Program-made: the position numbers and the translations under genes
Assembly (NCBI GenBank): GCA_028641055.1
Contig: CM054058.1
Span: 500,667,919-500,731,918 of the forward strand
Reading direction: 5' to 3'
Source: Alopecurus myosuroides
Taxonomy: Eukaryota; Streptophyta; Magnoliopsida; Poales; Poaceae
Length of the DNA: 64,000 bases
Part shown: positions 22,570 through 32,808 of the stretch, piece by piece
How the letters are laid out: each line of letters begins with the position of its first letter
How positions within the stretch are numbered: position 1 is the first letter of the stretch
Notes under the pieces: generated by a model
What the model saw: only the letters and a program-made list of their open reading frames with translations
Database searches by the model: none
Told to the model about the DNA's origin: nothing

Positions 22570-22702
22570 ACCTAAAACAAATTAAAGAGGTTGGAAGTGA
22601 GAGACTCCCCTTGCATAAATCCTCTTTCTCCGCGGCAACGGTGCCAGAAAACTTGATGGTGCGTAGTTGACGAGGGAGTGGTTGCTTCTTGATGGCTTTG
22701 AA

Positions 22703-22721
22703 GTCCCCGTCAAAGGCGCCA
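22703..22721 (-). promoter_or_regulatory. Primer binding site of Sabrina-like element
   Basis: The minus strand reads TGGCGCCTTTGACGGGGAC, ten bases inside the LTR end. The TGGCGCC start is usual for Athila-type elements primed by a tRNA-Asp-like tRNA. Confidence 0.6.
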
Positions 22722-22731
22722 AAAAACTTGT

Positions 22732-24328
22732 TGATGACCGACGTTGGTAAACCTCAAGAGAAATATTGTGAAGAGTGTAGTGGCAAGTTTTCCCTCAGAA
22801 AGAAACCAAGGTTGACTCGACCAGTACGAGGAAGAAATCACTTATGAAGGTTGATGAAACTGATGTTAGCAGGGCACTATCGGTTCAGCAGCAACGTGGA
22901 ACCTACACAACACAATAAAATCACTTTTCCCCAACGAAGCAGTCAGGTTGTCAATCTCACCGGTTTTGCTGAAAACAAATAGGTTAAACGTATGGTGTGG
23001 AAAATGGTACTTGTTTGCAGTAGATGAAAAGAGAACAGTGATGGTAGTAGGAAAACAGTAGTAGCAGTATGAAAACAAGTGATTGCAGTGGTTGTATTAT
23101 CAGTATAAAGAAAATGGACCGGGGTCCACAGTTCACTAGTGGTGTCTCTCCAAAACAGATAGATAGCATATTGGGTAAACAAATTACAGTTGGACAATTG
23201 ACAGATATAAAGATTGCACTGTAGTGCATATGCATGACATGATGATTACTATGTGATTCATGCGGGCATTACAACAAGATACATAGATCGTTATCCAACT
23301 ACATCTATGACTAATAATCCACCCTCAGAATTTCATCCGAGCAAATCTTGGGTATTAAGTTACAAGCAATAGATAACTGCATTAAGCAAAGTGTGTAATG
23401 TAAACATCGTTGTTTTCTCCATAATGGCAACAACACATCCCCCTCCCGTTACGTTTATGTCACTCGAGCGTGAGTAAAAGGGAGGCATGGACACACTATC
23501 GAGCATAAATACCCCCTCTTGGACTTATAAGCATCTATTTGGCCAGAGAATCTACTAGCAACAGAGAGCATGCAAATCATAAATAACATACACATGAAAA
23601 GAACATGATAGATTGATAATCATCGGACATAGCATTCAATGTTCATCGGATCCCAGGAAACTCAACATGTAACATTACAATAAGATGATCTTGATCATGT
23701 TAGACAGCTCACAAGATCTAAACATGAGGCATAAACAGGAGAGAACAACAATCAAGCTACTGCTATGGACTCGTAGTCCAAGGATGAACTACTCACGCAT
23801 CATTCCGGAGGAGGGCATGGTGGTGTAGAGCCCTCCGGTGATGATTCCCTCTCCCATCAGGGTGCTGGGGAGAGCTCCAGAACCCTCCTGATCTAGGGTT
23901 GACGATGACGGCGGCTGTGGATGTTTTTCGTGGTAAAGGCTTCTGTATATAGGGTTAACCTCCTGATAGGTATAAATAGGCGAAACGACAACATCGGTGG
24001 GTGGCCAGGGGGCCCACACCACCCCTAGGTGCTACCAGAGGGGGGGCGCCCTTTGGTATGAGGCCCTTGTGGTCCCCCTCCGGACTCCGTGTGCGCGACA
24101 GATTTCTAAGACTTCTGGGCTCGTTTCGTCCAATTCCGAGAATATTTCCAGAACCACTTTTCTGAAACTAAAAACAACATAAAACAAGAACTGACTCTGT
24201 GACATCTTGTCAATAGTTTTGTCCCAGAAAATAGATAAAAATGGCATAAAGTGTAAATGAAACATATAGCATATAGTATGAAAACAACATGGAACATCAG
24301 AAATTATGGATACGTTTATGACGTATCA
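22732..24328 (-). repeat. Complete Sabrina-like 5' LTR
   Basis: 1,597 bp; on the minus strand it begins TGATACGTCATAAACG and ends CGGTCATCA. It corresponds along its whole length to the solo LTR at 35862-37438 in the opposite orientation. Directly beyond 24328 begins CACTA-transposon sequence. Confidence 0.8.
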
Positions 24329-26610
24329 TTACGTCAGCGTATCAGGGAGGAGGACGAGCACGTCAGTCGCTACGTCTACTTGCTTCATAGGGAGTATAAC
24401 AATAGCTGGACGATTATACGGAGGGAACCTTACCATGTGTGCTATGAACCTGTTAGGGTTCCATATCTATGGACGCGCAACACCCGCGACTTAGCACCCC
24501 GCAGCTTAAGACCCGGTCGAAGTTAGTTCGATGTATTAGAGTTAAATAAAAATAGACCTGAGCTATATGTAACTGAGTTATTATTCGTGATATCAATGTA
24601 TTAGTGATACTTTGAATTATTATTTCGCTACTTTGACTTCTTGAAATAGATATATAACTTAGTGTTTTTCACATTACTGAAATATTTTTCTTTCATTTTT
24701 ATTAGTTGTGCTATGAACGACAGAGAGGGTGAAGAGGACATGTTCGCAATAATAAAAGATAGTACACTTCCGGGTGGACCCAATGACGGTGGAGATCAAG
24801 ATGACGGCTCCGCGGTACCTGAACAAGTCAGATCAGGGAATGGAGGAAGAAGAGCAATCTCAAGGATTAGATGTGGAAGCAGAAAGAAACAATGATAATT
24901 GCACTGAACATGGCTTAGTGAAGGCCGGGGAACCTACTGCTTCCAAGAAGATCTCTACATCAATGTCGTCTACCAAGAAGTCGAAATGAGGCCCGGCTAA
25001 AGAGATGCCCTTTGGAGAGCATCTGATAATTGAATCAGTCTGTAACAGCCCTAGGCTGCTACAGAAAAGCTACTGCAAAATTTGGGTAAAATTTTCACTT
25101 TTCCCTTTCTTCATGCATCATGGCATCCATATTAAATTGCTAAATATTAATCGAGAAAGCTGCAAAGCCGTAAGAGAAAACAAATCCATTCACAAAGAAA
25201 ACCATTTCTTGATCTTCCATACTTGTCAAGGAAGTTCCAAGAATTAAATTGATAGTTTGGTAGCTATAATAAAAATGCCAATTATTTTAGAAAAAGAGAG
25301 GCATGCAATTTTGGCTTCATTCAAATTGGTTTCAAATTGTTTTCAAACCAAATTTCATTACTGAATTGCTAAGGTTAATGAAAACAAATTAAAGAGGTGG
25401 CAGCACCACTTATAAAAAATATTCAAAATATTGTTCAAATATCATCCTTGCAAATTTTTCTACTAAATTGAATTTGCTGCAAGACAAAACTATTTCGTGA
25501 GCTTCCAAATTGTTGAGGAAGTTTCAAGATTGATTTATGGAAGTTGTGAAAACTTTGGAAGAATTCAAAAGGTAAATAAAAGAAAAAGGCATTCAAAGTG
25601 CTCACCTTATTTTGAATTAAAATATTTTCACAACTTAACAAACTTCAAAACAGAAGTGGTGGGGTATGTTCACTCGTTAGTACAAGTCTCCACCTATGTT
25701 TTGGCAAGGTTTGGTTGGAGAAAAACAAATGCCTTATTATTTGAAAAATGCAAAAATTGCCAGAAGGTAAAAACTCAAACAAGTTACTTCTGCAAACTTT
25801 CTCCAATTGAGCTCAAAATTTAACCAAGAGTTCCTTATGTTAAATAAGGATCACACAAGTGACGGCACCAAAAATTGAATTGATTAAGGCCCTGAAAACA
25901 ACAATTTTCTTCACAGCAATAAACAAAAACTAAAACAAGTTTGTTCTAAAAACTTTGTCTAATTGCCTTGAAATTTGTACCATAGGCTCTTTATGACAAA
26001 TAAGGAATACTTGCAAGAGCCCATGAATTTTGGAAGTGGTTAACAATTTTTAATAAATCATTTTCTTTTCTGGCAGATTTGAAATTAATTCAAGTTTGTT
26101 CTACAAACTTTTTCAAAATGATCTCAAATTTCTACGAATGCTTCCTTGTGGTAGATAATAAAGTTACACCAAATATCATGAGGTTTTGAATTAATTAAAT
26201 GCCTTAACTAAATGTTTTTAATAAATGGCAGAGCTGAAAGTAAAACAAGTTTGTTCTACCAAACTCATCCAATTGAGCTCAAATTTTTATCAGTGGTTCA
26301 TCTAATCAAATGAGAATTTTCCACAAAATTTCATTTAATTTTGATGTTCCTAAGGGCCTGAAAACATCAATTTACAGAGACAGGTTTGCTGAAAAAAAAA
26401 TTTAGAGAAGAGAAGATGCCAGGGGGTTATGTGCAAATTGGTCATCTTCTTCCTGTAGCTGTACGTCCATGGCAGGGAAGAAGAGAGCCACACGATGCAG
26501 CCCCTCCACACGTCGAGCATCCACGAATCTGTGAGGAGGATAAAAGCACCACGGCGCCCTCTCTCCTCTGACCTTACCTCTCACCCGAAACCCTAACCCT
26601 AGCCGCCGCC

Positions 26611-27069
26611 ATGGCCGAAACCTTGCTCGAGCTCGCACCACACATCGCCGCCGATATAGCCACCCCCTTGCGGATTGGAGTGGGGAAAAATCTCCGCCAT
26701 GGCGCCCTCTACCTCCACGCCAAAGGATTCGGGACGGGAAGCCAAGAATCATCGTCGTCGTCCGGTTTCCTCACCGCACCGAAGCAACTCCGGCGAGGTC
26801 TTGCCGTCGTCCTCGACCACCTCCGGCCTCACCGAGGGCACCCACGCATCGAGGGTGAGCTCCTCCCTCGATTCCCGACGTTTCCCCGATGGTTTACGCG
26901 AGGTAGTCGCCGCCGGTTGCTCGGTTTGGTCGTGGCCGGCACAGGTGTTCGATGTTCATCAGTTACGTACAGACTGAATCGTGCTTGGCTAGAATTTTCA
27001 GTTAACGCGCCAAGTCACTTCTTAAACAAGCAGATCTCTAAACGTGTAACAAAGCCTCGCATAGCCTAG
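26611..27069 (+). CDS. Small ORF in left giant LTR
   Basis: ATG in the context GCCGCCGCCATGGCC, 65 bp after a TATA-like GATAAAAG and a leader with CGAAACCCTAACCCTAGC, the look of a plant 5' UTR. The left-LTR frame has 152 codons; the right-LTR copy (32275) shares only the first 19 codons and then runs in another frame because of one C more or less in a C run. No family is recognised. It may be a captured host 5' end that now serves as LTR promoter and leader; protein function is doubtful. Confidence 0.35.
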   Translation: MAETLLELAPHIAADIATPLRIGVGKNLRHGALYLHAKGFGTGSQESSSSSGFLTAPKQLRRGLAVVLDHLRPHRGHPRIEGELLPRFPTFPRWFTRGSRRRLLGLVVAGTGVRCSSVTYRLNRAWLEFSVNAPSHFLNKQISKRVTKPRIA

Positions 27070-27145
27070 TGGCTACAGCCTTTGGTTCCCTCCCCGGAGA
27101 CCTGGTTTCGAATCCCACCAGGGGCATTTCCTTCAAATCTTTTTT
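27062..27145 (+). ncRNA. tRNA-like Pol III unit in left giant LTR
   Basis: TAGCCTAGTGG (27062-27072) fits the A box; GGTTTCGAATCC (27104-27115) fits the B box with one extra T; CCTGG and CCAGG can pair around it as a T arm; a run of T follows at 27140-27145. The spacing is tRNA-like. The sequence could be a tRNA-derived SINE head or a degenerate tRNA. No complete cloverleaf was established. Confidence 0.45.
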
Positions 27146-29817
27146 GTGATTTATTTCCCGGGGCCAGGCCCACATGTCATTGGCCCTAGATGCCTCGGTG
27201 GCTCCACCTGCGCCTAGTCAGCGCCACTATGGAGAAAGGCCCGCCTGTCAGTGACTGGGCTAGCTGCCGTGTCGGTCAAAAATATTTCGGATCTTTTGTA
27301 TTTTTCTGAAAATAAAAGTGAAAACAGAAAAACAGATTCAAATTGTTTCTTGTAAAATCCATATCAAATCGAAAACGGATCCAAATCGGATGATTCAAAT
27401 CTCTATAGATTCAGGAACTTGAGCACTTTCTGTTTATAGAAAAAGTTCAACATGATTCTGTAATAATTTTTGCACTAAATAATTAATTACAGAAAAGGAA
27501 ATAAAAATTGGAAACTTTGGAAATTCATAACTTGACCTCTGTTCACCCAAATTGAGCAAACTTGAGCTCTAAAAATTTGTCTTAACAAACTCTACACAGT
27601 GGTATTTTATTTGAACACAATTGAACTAATTTTGCACATGTTTCCTTCTGTTTACTAAAAGGGGCAGAATAAAAATGCTTATGGAAAAATGCATAATAAA
27701 TCCAATAATGATCCAAAAATTATGTTTAATAGCTCAAAATGTTCAGTGAAACATTTGCTACATGTTTTCAACCTTTTCAATACAATTTGTCCCCTAAGGT
27801 ACCTCTTTTTAAATTGTTTACCAAAAATGGCAGAAGTGAAAGCAATAAGAATTAATTCATATTTATTGTTTTCTTCACCCCAAATTTTATGGAAACTATA
27901 TCAAATTGAAAAGCACTTAAGGTAACATCAGAGAACATCATTTTCATGCATGTTGACAAATTATTTAGGTGATGGTCTTGTAGTAACAATTAGTATGACA
28001 CTAAGATAAATATGAGTGTTGCCAAATAATGCATAATTATTTGGGAACAAACATTTAAAATGAAGATCATTTCCATGATCTTTTAGTTGCATTAAAATGT
28101 CATGTCATCGTGAATGTGCATTGCACCTGTTGTAATTGTTCTTTATTGTGTTTCCTTTCCGAGGTTGTTTGTGCTTCGGTAGATCGAGGAGTTGAAGTGC
28201 AACGAAACTTCTTCGACGTTTCCTAACTCTGTCATTTCAACAAGGCAAGCGTAAATCCCCTTCTTTGTGCATCTCTCTTGACCTATGTTTTCCCTCAAGT
28301 ATTTTCTCCACCATAATATTGCATTCGATTCAAATGTTTTGGCTATACTCTCCTAGTAGTTGCATTTTGTTCTGGACACCAATACCTGTTTTCTTCCTAT
28401 TATCCATAGATTGTGATGTGGCCCGATATACTGCTATATGCTACTTAATTGCTTAGCCCTGCTTAGTTGAGTGCTTTGGGTCCGATGAATGGATCGTGGT
28501 TGGAAGATATTATGTCATGTCCGGATATGTTGGGGACCGGTTGTCTCCAAGTAAAATGTAACAGGCGTGGATGAGTTGCCATCGGTGAATGATGGTGTTT
28601 TGCCTCGCTCATGCCCCTAGGAGTGAGTTCTCCTCATCTTGAACCAAGACCGAGCGTGCTTCCATCGGTGGGACATATGGACTCCCTAACGACCAACTAA
28701 GTTGTGAGGGTGTAGCCCGGGGTCCTTTAGTTTGAGCTTTCCATTTGCGTGTGCGTGAAGACGGTGGACAAGCTGCAAACAAGGACGGTGGTGTTTAGGA
28801 TGGTGGCCTCGGTCCAGGGTGTCGGAGGCACTGAACCTGGACTACGCTTCACCAATGATCCCGGGATAGATTCATGCAAGCCAAAGGTTGTAACCGCGCC
28901 TGCTCTGCCGGCCTCCCAAGAAGTGGATGTGATGAGGCATGATCAGGCAAGGAGCCGGACGGTACTGGTGGTTAAAATAGTACACCCCTGCAGGGTAAAT
29001 CTTTTCGAAAAGTCGTGTCCACGGTTATGGACATCCTTGGGAACGGAGCTGAGATCATAGAGAAATTAAACAATAAAACTTGAGGCGGCGGATGTGATGT
29101 TGGGTTGGCGGATGCCTTGTTCAGAAGTGAAGAGTTACAATTTCTATCTCGTTTCAAAACCTTCTTATAGACGCTGCCAAGTTGGTCTTTTAAAAGAAAA
29201 CTAGCTTTCCGCAAAACAGCTACCATAAAGCCTTGCTAAAGCCTCATTCGAGCTATAGCTCTAGTAATCTTGCGAGTGCCTCCTGTACTCACCGTTGCTT
29301 TGTTGAATTTTTATTGTATTCTAGCAGAGGACTTCTCCAAAGTCAAAGGTGGTTTGTTCATGGACGTCGACGAGTAGTCTGGGTTTTCCAGGTGGCAGCC
29401 TGGGGTGGTTAGGAGCAAGCTGGCGCTGGCTTGTTTATCTGTAGGCCTCTTAGGCCATATTTTGCTTCTTGTTGTTTAGAACAACTATACCTGCTTCCGC
29501 TTGTTGTATTGTTGGGTCCGTGACCTTTGATTGTATTCTGCTATATTTTCTCTGTTAAGAGTTGAAATATATATGCTTTGTGTCGTAGAGACTGTGATGT
29601 GCCAGTTTGTTCCGAGTCTTGATCTCTTTATTATGCAACTTGGTTGGGCCCGACGTTATGTCATGACTGAGGGGTTGTGGGCCGATGATCCATGACCGAG
29701 CCACGCCTGCTGATGTGATTCAGCCTGGGGGATGGTAACCCTGGTAACCTTCAGTCGGGTATCGTAACCGGTGACATCCAGCACTTTGCATAGTTCCGGG
29801 GTCGGGGCGTTACAAGT

Positions 29818-29830
29818 TGGTATCAGAGCA
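29818..29830 (+). promoter_or_regulatory. Primer binding site of the LARD-like element
   Basis: TGGTATCAGAGCA, three bases inside the left LTR, is complementary to the 3' end of plant initiator tRNA-Met. Confidence 0.85.
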
Positions 29831-30683
29831 GGACTGCCTGTAGGAAACCCTTCTACTGGTCGATGTTGAGTCTAGTGTTTGTGAAAACTATTTCTAACCT
29901 ACAAATGAGTTGCGAAAACCCTCTTAGGATTCTTTTTACTTCTTATCTGGCATCGCTCTATCTCTGAGTCATCGTACCTTATTTGATTTAAATGTTTTTT
30001 AGCTTATCTGTTACTTCAAATCTTTAGGTTCACGGGGTTGGTTTCTCCCTTTAGTATACTACAGGTTGGTCTGTATCTCTCATCATGATCCGGAGAAATT
30101 TATGTGTTTGGAAACACATTTCTTTTCATTGCTTGGATGTTTTCCATCTGAGTAGTTCCTCCTTCCTTGTGTTTAACATAAGGTCTGCAACCGTAGGTCC
30201 CAGATGGTGCTAGAGTCCTAGATTGTTCAATCATGTCAGTTTCACTTGGAGTTTGTCTCGCTCCTCTTTTGTGAGTCTGACATAATAATCCATTCCTTGA
30301 GAATCTGGAAGTATTTTCTTCGTTGATCACCGTTCACAAACCTCTGCTCATACACTCTATGTATGAAGTAATCCATCGCCTAACCAGAGCTGGATCTCAA
30401 GCAGCAACGATGGTTGGTGTTCTTCAAAGCTTATTCGTGTAGTTCTCCTGCTTGAACCCTCGGTGTCAAAATAGGTTCGCTTCCTTCCTCAATGCTTATG
30501 GTCTTTTGCAAAGCTCATATTCCAGTTCTTATGGACTTGTGCAAAGTTCATATTTCCAAATTCCTATGTTCTTGTGCAAGTTCTTATACAATTCCTTCGA
30601 GCAGAAGAAAGCTTCCTGTAAGTGGGGAAGATCTACGTCCCCTCTCTCGCTCTTTTCTATTCTAGGAATCTCGGGACGAGATT

Positions 30684-30701
30684 CTTGTAAGTGGGGTAGT
30701 T
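30684..30701 (+). promoter_or_regulatory. Polypurine-type tract of the LARD-like element
   Basis: CTTGTAAGTGGGGTAGTT lies directly before the right LTR and is purine-rich in its centre. It would prime plus-strand synthesis. Confidence 0.55.
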
Positions 30702-32274
30702 TGTAACAGCCCTAGGCTGCTACAGAAAAGCTACTGCAAAATTTGGGTAAAATTTTCACTTTTCCCTTTCTTCATGCATCATGGCATCCATATTAAATTG
30801 CTAAATATTAATCAAGAAAGCTGCAAAGCCATAAGAGAAAACAAATCCATTCACAAAGAAAACCATTTCTTGATCTTCCATACTTGTCAAGGAAGTTCCA
30901 AGAATTAAATTGATAGTTTGGTAGCTATAATAAAAATGCCAATTATTTTAGAAAAAGAGAGGCATGCAATTTTGGCTTCATTCAAATTGGTTTCAAACCA
31001 AAGTTCATTACTGAATTGCTAAGGTTAATGAAAAACAAATGTTGAAAACAAATTAAAGAGGTGGCAGCACCACTTATAAAAAATATTCAAAATATTGTTC
31101 AAATTTCATCCTTGCAAATTTTTCTACTAAATTGAATTTGCTGCAAGACAAAACTATTTCGTGAGCTTCCAAATTGTTGAGGAAGTTTCAAGATTGATTT
31201 ATGGAAGTTGTGAAAACTTTGGAAGAATTCAAAAGGTAAATAAAAGAAAAAGGCATTCAAAGTGCTCACCCCATTTTGAATTAAAATATTTTCACAACTT
31301 AACAAACTTCAAAACAGAAGTGGTGGGGTATGTTCACTCGTTAGTACAAGCCTCCACCTATGTTTTGGCAAGGTTTGGTTGGAGAAAAACAAATGCCTTA
31401 TTATTTGAAAAATGCAAAAAATTGCCAGAAGGTAAAAACTCAAACAAGTTACTTCTGCAAACTTTCTCCAATTGAGCTCAAAATTTAACCAAGAGTTCCT
31501 TATGTTAAATAAGGATCACACAAGTGAGGGCACCAAACATTGAATTGATTAAGGCCCTGAAAACAACAATTTTCTTCACAGCAATAAACAAAAACTAAAA
31601 CAAGTTTGTTCTAAAAACTTTGTCTAATTGCCTTGAAATTTGTACCATAGGCTCTTTATGACAAATAAGGAATACTTGCAAGAGCCCATGAATTTTGGAA
31701 GTGGTTAACCATTTTTAATAAATCATTTTCTTTTCTGGCAGATTTGAAATTAATTCATGTTTGTTCTACAAACTTTTTCAAAATGATCTCAAATTTCTAC
31801 CAGTTCTTCCTTGTGGTAGATAATAAAGTTCCACCAAATATCATGAGGTTTTGAATTAATTAAATGCCTTAACTAAATGTTTTTAATAAATGGCAGAGCT
31901 GAAAGTAAAACAAGTTTGTTCTACCAAACTCATCCAATTGAGCTCAAATTTTTATCAGTGGTTCATCTAATCAAATTAGAATTTTACACAAAATTTCATT
32001 TAATTTTGATGTTCCTAAGGGCCTGAAAACATCAATTTACAGAGACAGGTTTGCTGAAAAAAAATTTAGAGAAGAGAAGATGCCAGGGGGTTATGTGCAA
32101 ATTGGTCATCTTCTTCCTGTAGCTGTACGTCCATGGCAGGGAAGAAGAGAGCCACACGATGCAGCCCCTCCACACGTCGAGCATCCACGAATCTGTGAGG
32201 AGGATAAAAGCACCACGGCGCCCTCTCTCCTCTGACCTTACCTCTCACCCGAAACCCTAACCCTAGCCGCCGCC

Positions 32275-32640
32275 ATGGCCGAAACCTTGCTCGAGCTCGC
32301 ACCACACATCGCCGCCGATATAGCCACCCCTTGCGGATTGGAGTGGGGAAAAATCTCCGCCATGGCGCCCTCTACCTCCACGCCAAAGGATTCGGGACGG
32401 GAAGCCAAGAATCATCGTCGTCGTCCGGTTTCCTCACCGCACCGAAGCAACTCCGGCGAGGTCTTGCCGTCGTCCTCGACCACCTCCGGCCTCACCGAGG
32501 GCACCCACGCGTCGAGGGTGAGCTCCTCCCTCGATTCTCGTCGTTTCCCTGATGGTTTGCGCGAGGTAGTCGCCGCCGGTTGCTCGGTTTGGTCGTGGCC
32601 GGCACAGGTGTTCGATGTTCATCAGTTACGTACAGACTGA
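32275..32640 (+). CDS. Small ORF in right giant LTR
   Basis: 121 codons from the same Kozak-like ATG as in the left LTR. After the shared start (MAETLLELAPHIAADIATP) the frame is Ser/Pro-rich. The frame differs from the left copy because one C is missing in a C run. Which version is ancestral cannot be told from two copies. Confidence 0.35.
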   Translation: MAETLLELAPHIAADIATPCGLEWGKISAMAPSTSTPKDSGREAKNHRRRPVSSPHRSNSGEVLPSSSTTSGLTEGTHASRVSSSLDSRRFPDGLREVVAAGCSVWSWPAQVFDVHQLRTD

Positions 32641-32724
32641 ATCGTGCTTGGCTAGAATTTTCAGTTAACGCGCCAAGTCACTTCTTAAACAAGCAGATCT
32701 CTAAACGTGTAACAAAGCCTCGCA

Positions 32725-32808
32725 TAGCCTAGTGGCTACAGCCTTTGGTTCCCTCCCCGGAGACCTGGTTTCGAATCCCACCAGGGGCATTTCCTTCAAA
32801 TCTTTTTT
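32725..32808 (+). ncRNA. tRNA-like Pol III unit in right giant LTR
   Basis: Same A box (32725-32735), B box (32767-32778) and T run as in the left LTR, without a change in the boxes. Confidence 0.45.

Larger units (their letters stand above)
19291..24328 (-). mobile_element. Sabrina-like (Athila-type) Gypsy element, minus strand, 3' LTR missing
   Basis: One complete LTR (22732-24328), a primer site TGGCGCC at 22721-22715 on the minus strand, and about 3.4 kb of AT-rich internal sequence with decayed minus-strand frames. Blocks such as the TTGGGTTATCTCCCAAGGAG stretch near 20995 resemble what I remember of Triticeae Sabrina-type internal DNA. The left end lacks the expected 3' LTR; an oppositely oriented LTR fragment stands there instead. 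The family name is from memory of sequence style, not from a search. Confidence 0.6.
25041..29814 (+). repeat. Left LTR of the LARD-like element
   Basis: 4,774 bp. It contains a TATA-like GATAAAAG at 26539-26546, a gene-like leader and small ORF (26611), a tRNA-like Pol III unit (27062-27145), and a further frame 28749-29060 that is conserved in the other LTR but lacks an ATG at its first codon. The region 27150-28740 is AT-rich without coding signal. Confidence 0.85.
29815..30701 (+). other. Internal domain of the LARD-like element
   Basis: 887 bp without an open frame of note. Two near repeats of the phrase TTCTTATGGACTTGTGCAAAG / GTTCTTGTGCAAG occur at 30520-30590. The last 40 bases (CTCGGGACGAGATT) resemble the end of pol plus polypurine tract in Del/Tekay elements. 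Confidence 0.6.

Noticed and set aside
23132..23146. CACTAGTGGTGTC as the missing left end of the CACTA element
   Set aside because: It lies inside the Sabrina-like LTR and recurs in the solo LTR near 37045, so it is LTR sequence.
26590..26604. CCCTAACCCTAG as an interstitial telomere repeat
   Set aside because: Only two imperfect units, in a leader before a Kozak-type ATG; such motifs are common in plant 5' UTRs.
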